8,215 nucleotides of DNA from Parachlamydiales bacterium. GTDB lineage: Bacteria > Chlamydiota > Chlamydiia > Chlamydiales > SM23-39. The position numbers and the translations under genes were made by a program. Numbering within the stretch: position 1 is the first letter of the stretch; every line of letters starts with the position of its first letter. The notes under the pieces are model-generated. The model was not told where the DNA came from, searched no databases, and was given only the letters and a program-made list of their open reading frames with translations. Shown here piece after piece: positions 1 to 6,899 of the stretch. The stretch is from assembly GCA_003151315.1 (NCBI GenBank), contig PLXF01000041.1, forward strand, positions 12,295 to 20,509, read 5' to 3'.

Positions 1-44
1 AACTTTCAACTGGACACAGTATATGACGATAAGAATTCAAAGTT

Positions 45-596
45 TCAAGCCGATGGCTGTATAAATTGGAAAATAGAGAGGAGCGCAATGCCGTATTTTC
101 TTGTGTCGTAAAGAGATAGGGACTTGTGTTCGATGGGTGTGTGTGTTTTTTGACGCTCTTCCAGGAAAAGGAAGGAAGAGAGGAGTTTGCGTTCTAATAG
201 AGCCTCAATAACAGGAGCTATGGGCGTTTCATAGGGAGGATCGATATAGATGATGTCAAAGGGTTGATTCATCTTTTTTATAGCCTGTAGGGCGTCTAGA
301 TTGTAGACGTGAGAGTGGGGGTTCAGATTCAATAGAGTTAAATTTTCCTGAATGCATCCGGCCGCCTTTCGATCTTTTTCTACAAATGTGCTGTGGGCAG
401 CTCCGCGGCTGAGCGCCTCTAATCCCATAGCTCCGCTTCCCGCATATAGATCGAGAAATCGGGCTCCATGGATCAGATCTTGGCAAATATTGAATACAGC
501 TTCCCTCACAATTCCCTGGGTGGGTCTTGTTGTAGTGCTCGAAGGGGATTTGAGCTGACGCCCTTTAAATTGCCCTCCAAAAATACGCAATGTCAT
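45..596 (-). CDS. rsmD: 16S rRNA (guanine(966)-N(2))-methyltransferase RsmD
   Basis: This 183-residue protein is the SAM-dependent enzyme that methylates N2 of G966 (E. coli numbering) in helix 31 of 16S rRNA during 30S assembly in the cytoplasm. The N-terminus has the family pattern (RIFGGQFKGRQL, then RPT at 24-26). Motif I, the SAM-binding loop, is at 47-58 (FLDLYAGSGAMG). The acidic residue that binds the SAM ribose lies in VEKD at 72-75. The catalytic motif IV is DPPY at 119-122. Length is slightly short of E. coli RsmD (about 198) but complete. Its ATG overlaps the TGA of the upstream VWA gene in an ATGA, and no clear Shine-Dalgarno sequence is visible, so translation is probably coupled to that gene. 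It is the last gene seen in a TPR-VWA-rsmD operon. The link to the two envelope genes is probably one of position rather than function. Family assignment is secure. Confidence 0.96.
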   Translation of the reverse strand: MTLRIFGGQFKGRQLKSPSSTTTRPTQGIVREAVFNICQDLIHGARFLDLYAGSGAMGLEALSRGAAHSTFVEKDRKAAGCIQENLTLLNLNPHSHVYNLDALQAIKKMNQPFDIIYIDPPYETPIAPVIEALLERKLLSSFLFLEERQKTHTPIEHKSLSLYDTRKYGIALLSIFQFIQPSA

Positions 597-2377
597 TGAA
601 AAGGGATCTCGAGTTGGAGAGGTTGAAGTAATTGTTGAGCTTCTACTAGATGCTGAGAATTGTTATCGAGGAGAAATTGCTCATAGAGGTTATAGGCTTG
701 TTGGAGCGCCCATTCCGATTTTAAAGAGAGGCTTCCCTTTTTTGCAGAAATGAAGGAGATCTTTTTTTTGATATTCAGCCACTGATTTTTTAGCCGCCCC
801 TGTATAAAAAGGATAAAATCATCCAGCGAGTTGGTGCTTCCTAATATAACGTAAGGTTGCCCCTGGAATAGGTGCGGCGCTTGATTGCTTTTGGGGAAAA
901 GCTCGATCTGATTGCCCGAAGAGCGGCTGAATGCGCGGACAGAGAGATTTTTGGCGACAGGGGTTTGGATCGTCTTCATCAGCTTTAAAAACTTCCGTTT
1001 GAATCCCCTTTTCGTATTGGAAGAGATCACTTTGCCCCGATTAAAGGAGGTGAGGGTTTCTAACAGGGGGCGGTGGCGATCGTTTTCCATTCCCATGATG
1101 TAGAGGGCCACTTTCCCTTCGTTGTAGTAGGTCCATTGTTGCAAGATGTTCCGCTGCAACCCTTTTTTACCCAACGACTCGCCGTCGGTTAAGAGGATTG
1201 CCGTATAAATCTCGTCATCTTCTACGTCGGAGGGGACGCAGAGGAGTAGGGGTTTATATAAATCTGCCGGAGAAAAAAAATTACTCAATTCTACCCGCTT
1301 AAGAAAGTCCTCTGCTTTTTCGATTGAGCTATTATTTGAGTGCAAGGGCGATGGGGAGAGCTTTTCCATTTTACTATCGAAGGAAACGATATTAAAGGTG
1401 TCGTCAGGAGTGAGCGCCTCGATCACTTTCGCCACGGCATTTTTTGTATAATCGAGCCTTTCCTTCTGAATAGAATTAGCTCGATCGATCAAAAAAACGT
1501 AATTTTGTCGGATTTTAGGGAGTTGAAGGTCATCTTTGGGAATCAAAGTGAGCGCAAAAATATACCCCTCTCCATTCTCTTTGGGTAAAAAAACTAGGTC
1601 CGTTTCGAAAGACTCTGAATAGGAAGAGGTGTCTAATTGGTCCAGAGTGGGAAGTTGGGGTAGTGTTCCTAAAATTGAAGGGCGTAATACGGGAGGATGG
1701 GAAGGTTGCTCGGCCATTGGGGGGATGGAAATCAACGGATTTGCGTGGGGAATATCCAAAGATACGATTTCCTGTTTAATATCGGGGGAAGAGAGAGTTA
1801 GCGAATGGAGCTCTTCAGGAGAAAGCGAAGGGGTTGCGGCGAAGGAAGAGGTTGGAAAAACAAAGGAGGGGACGATTAGGTCTTTAGGTAAATGGGTAAG
1901 GAGATTGATCGACTCTCTGCTCGGAATAGTAAACGTATCGATCCATTGGTTATTCAATGTCATCATAGATTGGCTGGGAATGGGCGGCAGAGAGAAAGAG
2001 AGGTTGTCGATAGGATGGTCTGAGGCGGAGGGAATCATCGATTTTAAGGATAGGCTGGCCTGTTCTGATCGAGGAGAAAAAGAGGGTACAGCTTCTGCTA
2101 GGCCTCCTCCCGTAAATGCCTCTTTCAATACTTCCGATTTCTCCTTTTTATCCATAGAAGCGAGCCAAGGCGTTTGAGAAGGGGGAGGTTGAGAATTTGC
2201 GTTGTTTAGCCAAATGGAGTGGTGATGCAGGGTAACGATGCCTAGACAGTGGGCGATCAGAGAGAGGACAAGGCTAGTTGATAGGATGTTTTTTTTTATA
2301 GGACTCTGAACTCCCGAGTCGGAAATGTTTTTTTGAGGAGGGCTGGAATAACTCGAGTCCATTTCAGCTTTTTTCAT
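593..2377 (-). CDS. Membrane-anchored VWA-domain protein with TonB-like N-terminus
   Basis: This 594-residue protein has an unusual build. After a short hydrophilic start, residues 32-51 form one membrane span containing SLIAH (S39, H43). That is the SxxxH spacing of the TonB/TolA anchor that contacts ExbB/TolQ. Residues 55-250 are a Ser/Pro-rich, probably extended periplasmic linker. Residues 290-470 form a VWA domain of the inter-alpha-trypsin-inhibitor heavy-chain/YfbK kind: YVFLIDRANS at 293-302, LTPDDTFNIVSFDS at about 322-335, AILLTDGE at 393-400. A downstream stretch (about 471-530, with ELFPKSNQAPHLFQGQPYVI) matches the part that follows VWA in that family. The metal site is degraded: DxSxS reads DRANS, and the usual GGT is FSPAD. 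The ATG at 2377 lies inside the preceding gene (14-base overlap). A TTG one codon upstream could also serve. No good Shine-Dalgarno sequence is present, so translational coupling is likely. Function unknown; an envelope scaffold is inferred. Confidence 0.85.
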   Translation of the reverse strand: MKKAEMDSSYSSPPQKNISDSGVQSPIKKNILSTSLVLSLIAHCLGIVTLHHHSIWLNNANSQPPPSQTPWLASMDKKEKSEVLKEAFTGGGLAEAVPSFSPRSEQASLSLKSMIPSASDHPIDNLSFSLPPIPSQSMMTLNNQWIDTFTIPSRESINLLTHLPKDLIVPSFVFPTSSFAATPSLSPEELHSLTLSSPDIKQEIVSLDIPHANPLISIPPMAEQPSHPPVLRPSILGTLPQLPTLDQLDTSSYSESFETDLVFLPKENGEGYIFALTLIPKDDLQLPKIRQNYVFLIDRANSIQKERLDYTKNAVAKVIEALTPDDTFNIVSFDSKMEKLSPSPLHSNNSSIEKAEDFLKRVELSNFFSPADLYKPLLLCVPSDVEDDEIYTAILLTDGESLGKKGLQRNILQQWTYYNEGKVALYIMGMENDRHRPLLETLTSFNRGKVISSNTKRGFKRKFLKLMKTIQTPVAKNLSVRAFSRSSGNQIELFPKSNQAPHLFQGQPYVILGSTNSLDDFILFIQGRLKNQWLNIKKKISFISAKKGSLSLKSEWALQQAYNLYEQFLLDNNSQHLVEAQQLLQPLQLEIPFQ

Positions 2378-4904
2378 CAATCGTCAATCCATCCAGTCTG
2401 TCTCGGATTCGGCTAGCCAGCGGGGGTGCCTTAATTTGCAGCAAAAGGGCTTTCGCTTTTGCTTGCAACTGTTTTTGTTCGTCGGGCTCACTTGTAAAGC
2501 TCGCTTTACATAAACAGATATCTGCCTCAAAGAAGGATATATAGTCTTGATAAATTTCTTCTTTTTGGGGGAATTGTTTTCTCGCTTCTTGGTAGTCTTT
2601 GGCGAGCAAATCGTCAGAAGATTCGAAATCGGATTTAGTTTTTTCGAGGAGATCTAGCCGTTTTTGGAGGTTATTTCCCGCTTGAAGATCAATATAGTCG
2701 AGAGCTCCTTCCAAGTGGATAGGCTCGTTTAAGAAATTGCGTTGAATGATTAGGTTTTTCAAAACAATAGCTGTATTGGCAGCGGGCTGTCCTAACGTTT
2801 GTTTGAGGCGGATCCCCTGTAGGCAGGCGGAAGCGGCTATTGGATGGCGAATCGTGGAAGAGGCGCCTAAAATGGCGTCAAAAAGTTCGATCGCTTTTTC
2901 AGTCTGATTTTTCTTTGCATAGGCTTCTGCTAAAAGAAGCTGCGTTTCGGGAGTAAGCTCTGACCGGTAGGGCTCTAAAATGGCGATCTGTTCTTCGGTC
3001 CGGTTTTGTAAAGAATAGAGTTTAGCTAATTTATAAAGTGATGACGACGATTTAGGGCATTTTTCTAAAATGGTTATTGCCCGATCTGCGGCCATCGATT
3101 CATCTTCGGCTGTTTGAAAATAATAATCGGCAAGCCAGAGCAAATTGTCTTCTTGAAGCATACCGTTGAGCGTAAATGCGGTAAAAAGATGATCGGCCGC
3201 CTTTTTAACAATGATCGGCTCTGTCAGAGACTGCTCTAAATAGGTGTTGTACAACGAAGTATGGACTTGCGCCGGGGGAATAAGATCAGCTTGTAAAGCC
3301 AAGGCCTCTTCCGCTAATTGGCAAAAGAGTTCCGTTGAATGGGAGCGCTTGAGTAGGGCCATCAGAAGGCGGGCATTCCCCTCTTGGGCAAAGGAGCTAT
3401 TGAGAAGGGACTCTAAGTGAAAAACAGCTCGATCGGATTGTCCTAATTCGTAGTACGTTTTAGAGAGTAAGAATTTCCAGTCGTTGCATTCGGCGATAGT
3501 TAAATAGTCGGGATGCGCTAAAAGATGTTCGAGATCTTCGGTCAATTGCCATTTTATATCTACATGGCCCAGCTCTTCTTGTGCAGCTAGGTGGGCTGAA
3601 GAGGAGGCAAAATATTTCCAAACAAAGGGGGCCAGTTCGTGAGTGGGGAATTGGCTAATAAAAAAATGGGCCCGGCTGCGGCAATTAGCCCAATCTTGGG
3701 TTTGGTGAAGAAGATGGGTCATTTCGAAGGCGGCAAGGGAAATTTGAGGCGATTGGGGGTAATTTTGGAGGAGTTGGTTGAGAGATTCTTTTGCCCCATC
3801 CCATTGTCCTTCTTTTTTCAGCATCATAGCGCGTCCAAAAAGGGCTTTGGGTAATTCAGGATCTTCAGAGAAATCTTTTGTTAAAAGACAAATTGCCTTT
3901 TCGTACGAGGAGAGATCGGAGGCTTGTCGAGAGGCTTCTAATAGGTGAATAAGGGCCGTTCGCTTCATATCGAGGGAAGGTTCAAGATCGAGGTAAGCCG
4001 TGAATTCCTGAATAGCTTGTTCAAATTTTTTTAGAGCTAAATAGCTGCGCCCTAAAAATAGATGGACATCGGAGGCTTTATCGAGGGGGATTTGGGAAAA
4101 TAGGGTCTCTTTTGAGTCGACTAATTGGTCGTGATGTCCTAATTCAAAATGGAGGACTAAGCGGTTAAAAGTGGCCTCTTGCGCTCTTTTACTCCCATAT
4201 TTTGCAATTTCAGAGAAGGTTTGGCTCGCTTTTTCTTTATCGTACTCGGCTTGTAGGATGGCTGATTGAAAGAGGAGATCTTCCCAATCTTCCTTATTTT
4301 TTTCTGCTAACTGCGCATAGAGTTCAGAAGCTCGAGGAAAATCTTTTAAAATGCAGCACAGATGAGCAAAGGCTTCAGACACCTCACCCGACAGTTCGCT
4401 CTCAAGCAAAGAGGTAAAGTGGGGTTTGGCCCGTAGAGCTAATTTCTCCAGTTGTTCCGGATTTTTCGTGGCATTTAGGCATTGCTGATACAGAGAGATC
4501 GCTAAATAGTAAGTAGCCTCTAATCGGTGTGAGGTTTCTGTTTCTCGAGCTAGAAAATCTTCGCATTCATCGGCAAGCGTTGCATACCACTCCAGATGAT
4601 AGAGGCTCTGCATCCGGTTTAAAAAAACCCGATCTACCCATTCTTTGGAATGGATAGAAGAATAAAACCCGATTGACTGAGTGTAGTTTTTCTCTCGTAG
4701 ATAGAGGTCGCCTAAAGCCGCGGCGAATGTGTCGGAATAGGGACTTTCTGGAAATTCTTTAAGATAGTCTTCGATCTGACTTTTTGCGATTTGGTATTCC
4801 CCTTCTTGCCAGAAATCGGCGATTCTTCGCAAAGCGAGAGCCTCTTCATCGCTCTCGTGAGCGAAACATAAAATAGGTAACAGGAGCAAAACCAAGGCGC
4901 GCAT
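2364..4904 (-). CDS. Large exported tetratricopeptide-repeat protein
   Basis: This 846-residue protein starts with a Sec signal peptide (MRALVLLLLPILCFA, probable cleavage after A15). The rest is helical TPR-like repeats, so it should be a periplasmic or surface solenoid. Recognisable repeats lie at about 21-86 (EYQIAKSQIEDYLKEFPESP resembles BamD/CpoB-type repeats), 279-308 (FLGRSYLALKKFEQAIQEF), 351-390, 476-505 and 621-680. Less regular repeats fill the gaps. No enzyme motif was seen. An ATG four codons upstream (4916) is possible, but AGAGG abuts it directly, and the predicted transcript start would leave it only about 8 bases of leader. The ATG at 4904 has AGAGG 12 bases away and a more usual signal peptide. 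It is the first gene of the TPR-VWA-rsmD operon, and its 3' end overlaps the VWA start. By context it probably works with the VWA protein, as TPR and VWA proteins do in Bat-type (Bacteroides aerotolerance) operons, but no MoxR ATPase is nearby. No gene name is recognised. Confidence 0.88.
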   Translation of the reverse strand: MRALVLLLLPILCFAHESDEEALALRRIADFWQEGEYQIAKSQIEDYLKEFPESPYSDTFAAALGDLYLREKNYTQSIGFYSSIHSKEWVDRVFLNRMQSLYHLEWYATLADECEDFLARETETSHRLEATYYLAISLYQQCLNATKNPEQLEKLALRAKPHFTSLLESELSGEVSEAFAHLCCILKDFPRASELYAQLAEKNKEDWEDLLFQSAILQAEYDKEKASQTFSEIAKYGSKRAQEATFNRLVLHFELGHHDQLVDSKETLFSQIPLDKASDVHLFLGRSYLALKKFEQAIQEFTAYLDLEPSLDMKRTALIHLLEASRQASDLSSYEKAICLLTKDFSEDPELPKALFGRAMMLKKEGQWDGAKESLNQLLQNYPQSPQISLAAFEMTHLLHQTQDWANCRSRAHFFISQFPTHELAPFVWKYFASSSAHLAAQEELGHVDIKWQLTEDLEHLLAHPDYLTIAECNDWKFLLSKTYYELGQSDRAVFHLESLLNSSFAQEGNARLLMALLKRSHSTELFCQLAEEALALQADLIPPAQVHTSLYNTYLEQSLTEPIIVKKAADHLFTAFTLNGMLQEDNLLWLADYYFQTAEDESMAADRAITILEKCPKSSSSLYKLAKLYSLQNRTEEQIAILEPYRSELTPETQLLLAEAYAKKNQTEKAIELFDAILGASSTIRHPIAASACLQGIRLKQTLGQPAANTAIVLKNLIIQRNFLNEPIHLEGALDYIDLQAGNNLQKRLDLLEKTKSDFESSDDLLAKDYQEARKQFPQKEEIYQDYISFFEADICLCKASFTSEPDEQKQLQAKAKALLLQIKAPPLASRIRDRLDGLTIDEKS

Positions 4905-4930
4905 AGGAAACCACATCCTCTAATCGCATC

Positions 4931-4959
4931 ATTATACGAACTGGGACATAATTTTTCTA
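4931..4959 (-). promoter_or_regulatory. Candidate sigma-70 promoter of the TPR-VWA-rsmD operon
   Basis: On the minus strand there is a perfect TATAAT at 4931-4936. A weak -35 box TAGAAA (4 of 6) lies at 4954-4959 with a 17-base spacer. The predicted transcript start is near 4924, which gives about 20 bases of leader before the ATG at 4904. The leader contains AGAGG (4917-4921). The perfect -10 box and its position just before the operon are the main support. Confidence 0.55.
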
Positions 4960-5116
4960 ATCCTTGTATTCAAATAATCATTTAAATTTTCCCGGGCCAT
5001 TTTTTTAGAATTTTCTAACTTGTCTATGAATTAATACTGCCCCCGTTTCGATCGAAAGATTTATGACCGATTTGGCGCGCCTCAAAAGCCAAGTTATTGA
5101 CCGATTGTGGTATATA
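4960..5116. other. Intergenic region with palindromes and a direct repeat
   Basis: No convincing gene is present between the two operons. Visible elements are a perfect 12-base palindrome TTTCGATCGAAA (5046-5057), GGCGCGCC (5074-5081), and an imperfect repeat: TTATGACCGATTTGG at 5061-5075 and TTATTGACCGATTGTGG at 5094-5110. A weak stem TTGGC/GCCAA (5072-5076 with 5088-5092) follows the upstream gene's stop, but it has no T-tract. A 22-codon minus-strand ORF (4932-5000) starts ATGGCCCGGGAA but has no ribosome binding site. The region may hold operator sites for the left operon and the 3' end of the upstream transcript. Confidence 0.5.
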
Positions 5117-6238
5117 TCAGAGGGAATGTTTGCCGTAGGAAGAAATTAAATTCTCAGCTTTTTTGAAATGGGCGTGCTTTAGTTCTTCGTAAACTTGGAG
5201 CCCCTTGGCGTTTTCTCCCTGCTCGAAGTAGAGAGTCCCCAGGCGGAAAAGAATCTCTTTGTCGTGAGGCTTGAGCTTTAGTAGAGTCTCCACTTCGCGA
5301 ATCTCTTCTTGAGGGCGCTGCAGGGCTCTAAAGCCGACAGCTAGTGCTTCGTGCACCCAAGGATCGTTTGGTGCGTAATGGCTCAGGATTTGGAACTCTT
5401 CTATGGCGAGGCGGGATGCGCTTTGGAACTTTTCTTCAAAATAGGATTGCCGTTTCTTATATCGCCCTTCTCTTGGGTGGTGATCGCCTAATAACTTGGG
5501 CTCTAGATAAATTTGAGAAAGAGCGACATAGGTGTTAGCCAATGAGGCGTGCACCTCTAAATCGGTGGGCGTAGAGCGGATCTGCATGAGATGCTCTTCA
5601 ATCGCGGCGTCGAGGAGGAGTTGTTTCATTTTAAAGACGTCTTCCCAATAGCAATAGGCGGAAAAGCGGGAAATGGGGCGCGATAGCGATTGGAGCCATT
5701 TGGGTACTTTATATAAATTCCACTCAAAATCTTGCAAATAGGAGGAGAGTTTGACGAGGGCGGCAACAAGAGAGAGGCGGTGTTGGGAAATTCCTGTGGG
5801 AAGTCCTATGATTTGGCGGCATGAGGCTAGAAAACGGTCCCGAATCAGAGATAGTTGGTCCGGTTTTTTGGCCTGGTAGTAGAAAAGGAGGACCAAATAG
5901 GAAAAACAGCTAAGAAAAATGCCCCCTAAGGCAAAGGCCAAGATATAGGATTGGCTTAAAAAAGGGAGGAAAGCGAAAAAGAGAAAAAGTTCGGTGGCAA
6001 AGAGGGTGAAAAAAGCCAGATTGAACAGGACAAAGTTTTTAGTAACTCGTTGAAATTCAGTTAAAATCGAGCGGTAATATTGCGGTAGATTCTGTTGAAG
6101 GAATCCATCGTCAAATGAGAGAGTAGGGTCGTTTTCTAGTTGGGTTGACATACACTTCAGGAACTGTTTACAGAGGTCCGTATGTGTATATCGTTTAATC
6201 TCTTTTTCTTTTTTTAGCAACAACCTTTTTTCTGCCAC
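5117..6238 (-). CDS. Inner-membrane protein with a two-helix hairpin and C-terminal TPR repeats
   Basis: This 373-residue protein is not recognised by name. Residues 1-65 are hydrophilic, with a basic start (KRLLLKKEKEIKR). Two hydrophobic helices follow at about 69-94 and 98-121, joined by a very short loop. Basic residues flank both sides (KKPDQLSLIRDR after the second helix), so the positive-inside rule puts both ends in the cytoplasm. Residues 205-365 are helical and carry TPR-like units. The clearest are at 283-318 (IEEFQILSHYAPNDPWVHEA) and 325-355 (HDKEILFRLGTLYFEQGENA). It starts at a GTG 10 bases after the lipoprotein gene, with GGGGAG or AGG upstream. A later ATG (residue 30) is a weaker alternative that would drop the basic start. 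The close spacing suggests cotranscription with the lipoprotein. The likely role is a membrane-tethered protein-interaction platform; no enzymatic motif is visible. Confidence 0.8.
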   Translation of the reverse strand: MAEKRLLLKKEKEIKRYTHTDLCKQFLKCMSTQLENDPTLSFDDGFLQQNLPQYYRSILTEFQRVTKNFVLFNLAFFTLFATELFLFFAFLPFLSQSYILAFALGGIFLSCFSYLVLLFYYQAKKPDQLSLIRDRFLASCRQIIGLPTGISQHRLSLVAALVKLSSYLQDFEWNLYKVPKWLQSLSRPISRFSAYCYWEDVFKMKQLLLDAAIEEHLMQIRSTPTDLEVHASLANTYVALSQIYLEPKLLGDHHPREGRYKKRQSYFEEKFQSASRLAIEEFQILSHYAPNDPWVHEALAVGFRALQRPQEEIREVETLLKLKPHDKEILFRLGTLYFEQGENAKGLQVYEELKHAHFKKAENLISSYGKHSL

Positions 6239-6248
6239 GACACTGAAC

Positions 6249-6683
6249 CTATCTCCCCGAATCGATCATGTAGTTAAGGACTCTCTGGCTCACTCCCGCA
6301 TCTTGCAACCGGCGCACCTGAGCTTGGCTTAAGTTGTAGCTGCCATTTGTGTTCTTGATGTAGCTAATCACGGTGTCGTCATTGACCCCATTTTGACTCA
6401 ATTTAATCACATCATTGATAGTGAGAGGGTCGCCTCTATCCATCCGATCGACGGTTCGAGGACTGCTCCTTTCAATTATGCGTCTGTCTTGTTCGTCGAG
6501 GGCGGCTCCAATCAATCCCCCTGTCACAAAACCGATCGCGCTGCCAATGAGAGCCCCTTTGCCTCCCGCAATAAGACCACCGGTAGCAGCTCCAATGCTG
6601 CTCCCTGAAATAATTCCTGTGCCGGTATTGCTAGCGCAGCCTGTAATCAAAGTACAAATTAGAGACAGATAGATACATTTCAT
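6249..6683 (-). CDS. Glycine-zipper lipoprotein with duplicated C-terminal motif
   Basis: This 144-residue protein begins with a lipoprotein signal (MKCIYLSLICTLITGC). The lipobox is ITGC with C16 as the predicted lipidated Cys. The ATG at 6683 was chosen over an ATG seven codons upstream because GGGAG sits 6 bases before it and the signal peptide then has normal form. Residues 21-62 are a glycine zipper with repeated GxxxG (for example IGAATGG, ALIGSAIGFVTGGLIGAA), as in OmpA-like/YMGG-type small membrane-inserting proteins. Residues 88-144 form a small helical domain with two similar units: DVIKLSQNGVNDDTVISYI (91-109) and QVRRLQDAGVSQRVLNYM (122-139). This combination of a glycine zipper with such a tail is familiar in many bacterial lipoproteins of unknown function. 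It is probably anchored to the outer or inner membrane. It is the first gene of a pair with the membrane TPR protein. Confidence 0.87.
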   Translation of the reverse strand: MKCIYLSLICTLITGCASNTGTGIISGSSIGAATGGLIAGGKGALIGSAIGFVTGGLIGAALDEQDRRIIERSSPRTVDRMDRGDPLTINDVIKLSQNGVNDDTVISYIKNTNGSYNLSQAQVRRLQDAGVSQRVLNYMIDSGR

Positions 6684-6707
6684 AGGCTTCTCCCTTTTAT
6701 ACATTCA

Positions 6708-6734
6708 ATTATCGGTTGGGGAGATAAAAGTCTA
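6708..6734 (-). promoter_or_regulatory. Candidate promoter of the lipoprotein gene
   Basis: On the minus strand, GATAAT (6708-6713) matches 5 of 6 bases of the -10 consensus. TAGACT (6729-6734, 4 of 6) is a possible -35 box, with a short 15-base spacer. The predicted start near 6701 leaves about 18 bases before the ATG, including the GGGAG ribosome binding site. It is moderate to weak because of the spacer. Confidence 0.35.
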
Positions 6735-6772
6735 GAGCGAAAGAAATGTATACTCGTTCCAGTTGAAATGTC

Positions 6773-6800
6773 CCCCTATTAGAAATAGGGGCTATTTTTA
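6773..6800 (+). terminator. Hairpin with plus-strand T-tract
   Basis: CCCCTATT (6773-6780) and AATAGGGG (6784-6791) form a perfect 8-base stem with an AGA loop. On the plus strand it is followed by CTATTTTTA, the form of an intrinsic terminator. Read on the minus strand, no U-tract follows. No plus-strand gene precedes it, so the transcript it would end is unknown. It may instead be an insulating or processed RNA structure between the response regulator and lipoprotein genes. Confidence 0.5.
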
Positions 6801-6865
6801 CGGATGGAAATTAGGGGATGCAGATGGTTTCCGAAAGCCGACCCTTGAATCGCGAGCGGTATAAC

Positions 6866-6893
6866 ACCCTAAATGTGAACAATTTAGGGTTTT
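6866..6893. terminator. Inverted repeat just after the response regulator, probable terminator
   Basis: ACCCTAAAT (6866-6874) and ATTTAGGGT (6882-6890) form a perfect 9-base stem with a 7-base loop. The stem begins 9 bases after the response regulator's TAA, the usual place for its terminator on the minus strand. On that strand only a poor GTTATA tail follows. On the plus strand the tail is better (TTTTAATTCTTT). It may act in both directions, or mainly protect the 3' end of the mRNA. Confidence 0.55.
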
Positions 6894-6899
6894 AATTCT

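Noticed and set aside
1..44. Possible next gene downstream of rsmD
   Set aside because: Only 44 bases remain and no start codon with a ribosome binding site is visible on the minus strand. AACTTT/AAAGTT near the ends is too short a stem to call.
1629..2177. Plus-strand open frame of 182 codons
   Set aside because: It lies wholly antisense to the Ser/Pro-rich linker of the VWA gene. Its Gly/Ser/Glu/Trp-rich product is what the complement of Ser/Pro codons gives, and no homology is recognisable.
2378..2380. TTG as the start of the VWA gene
   Set aside because: An ATG follows immediately, and the TTG adds only one residue.
4905..4916. Upstream ATG of the large TPR gene
   Set aside because: AGAGG touches this ATG with no spacing, and the predicted transcript start leaves about 8 bases of leader. 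The ATG at 4904 fits the signal peptide and the ribosome binding site better, though the upstream one is not excluded.
5000..5020. A/T-rich near-palindrome TTAGAA/TTCTAA
   Set aside because: The stem is weak, with a very small loop and no G/C, and it is expected by chance in A/T-rich DNA.
6415..6672. Plus-strand open frame rich in Pro and Ala
   Set aside because: It is a shadow of the glycine zipper: complementary Gly/Ala codons yield Pro/Ala residues.
6684..6704. Upstream ATG of the lipoprotein gene
   Set aside because: The GGGAG at a 6-base spacing and the normal lipoprotein signal both favour the ATG at 6683.
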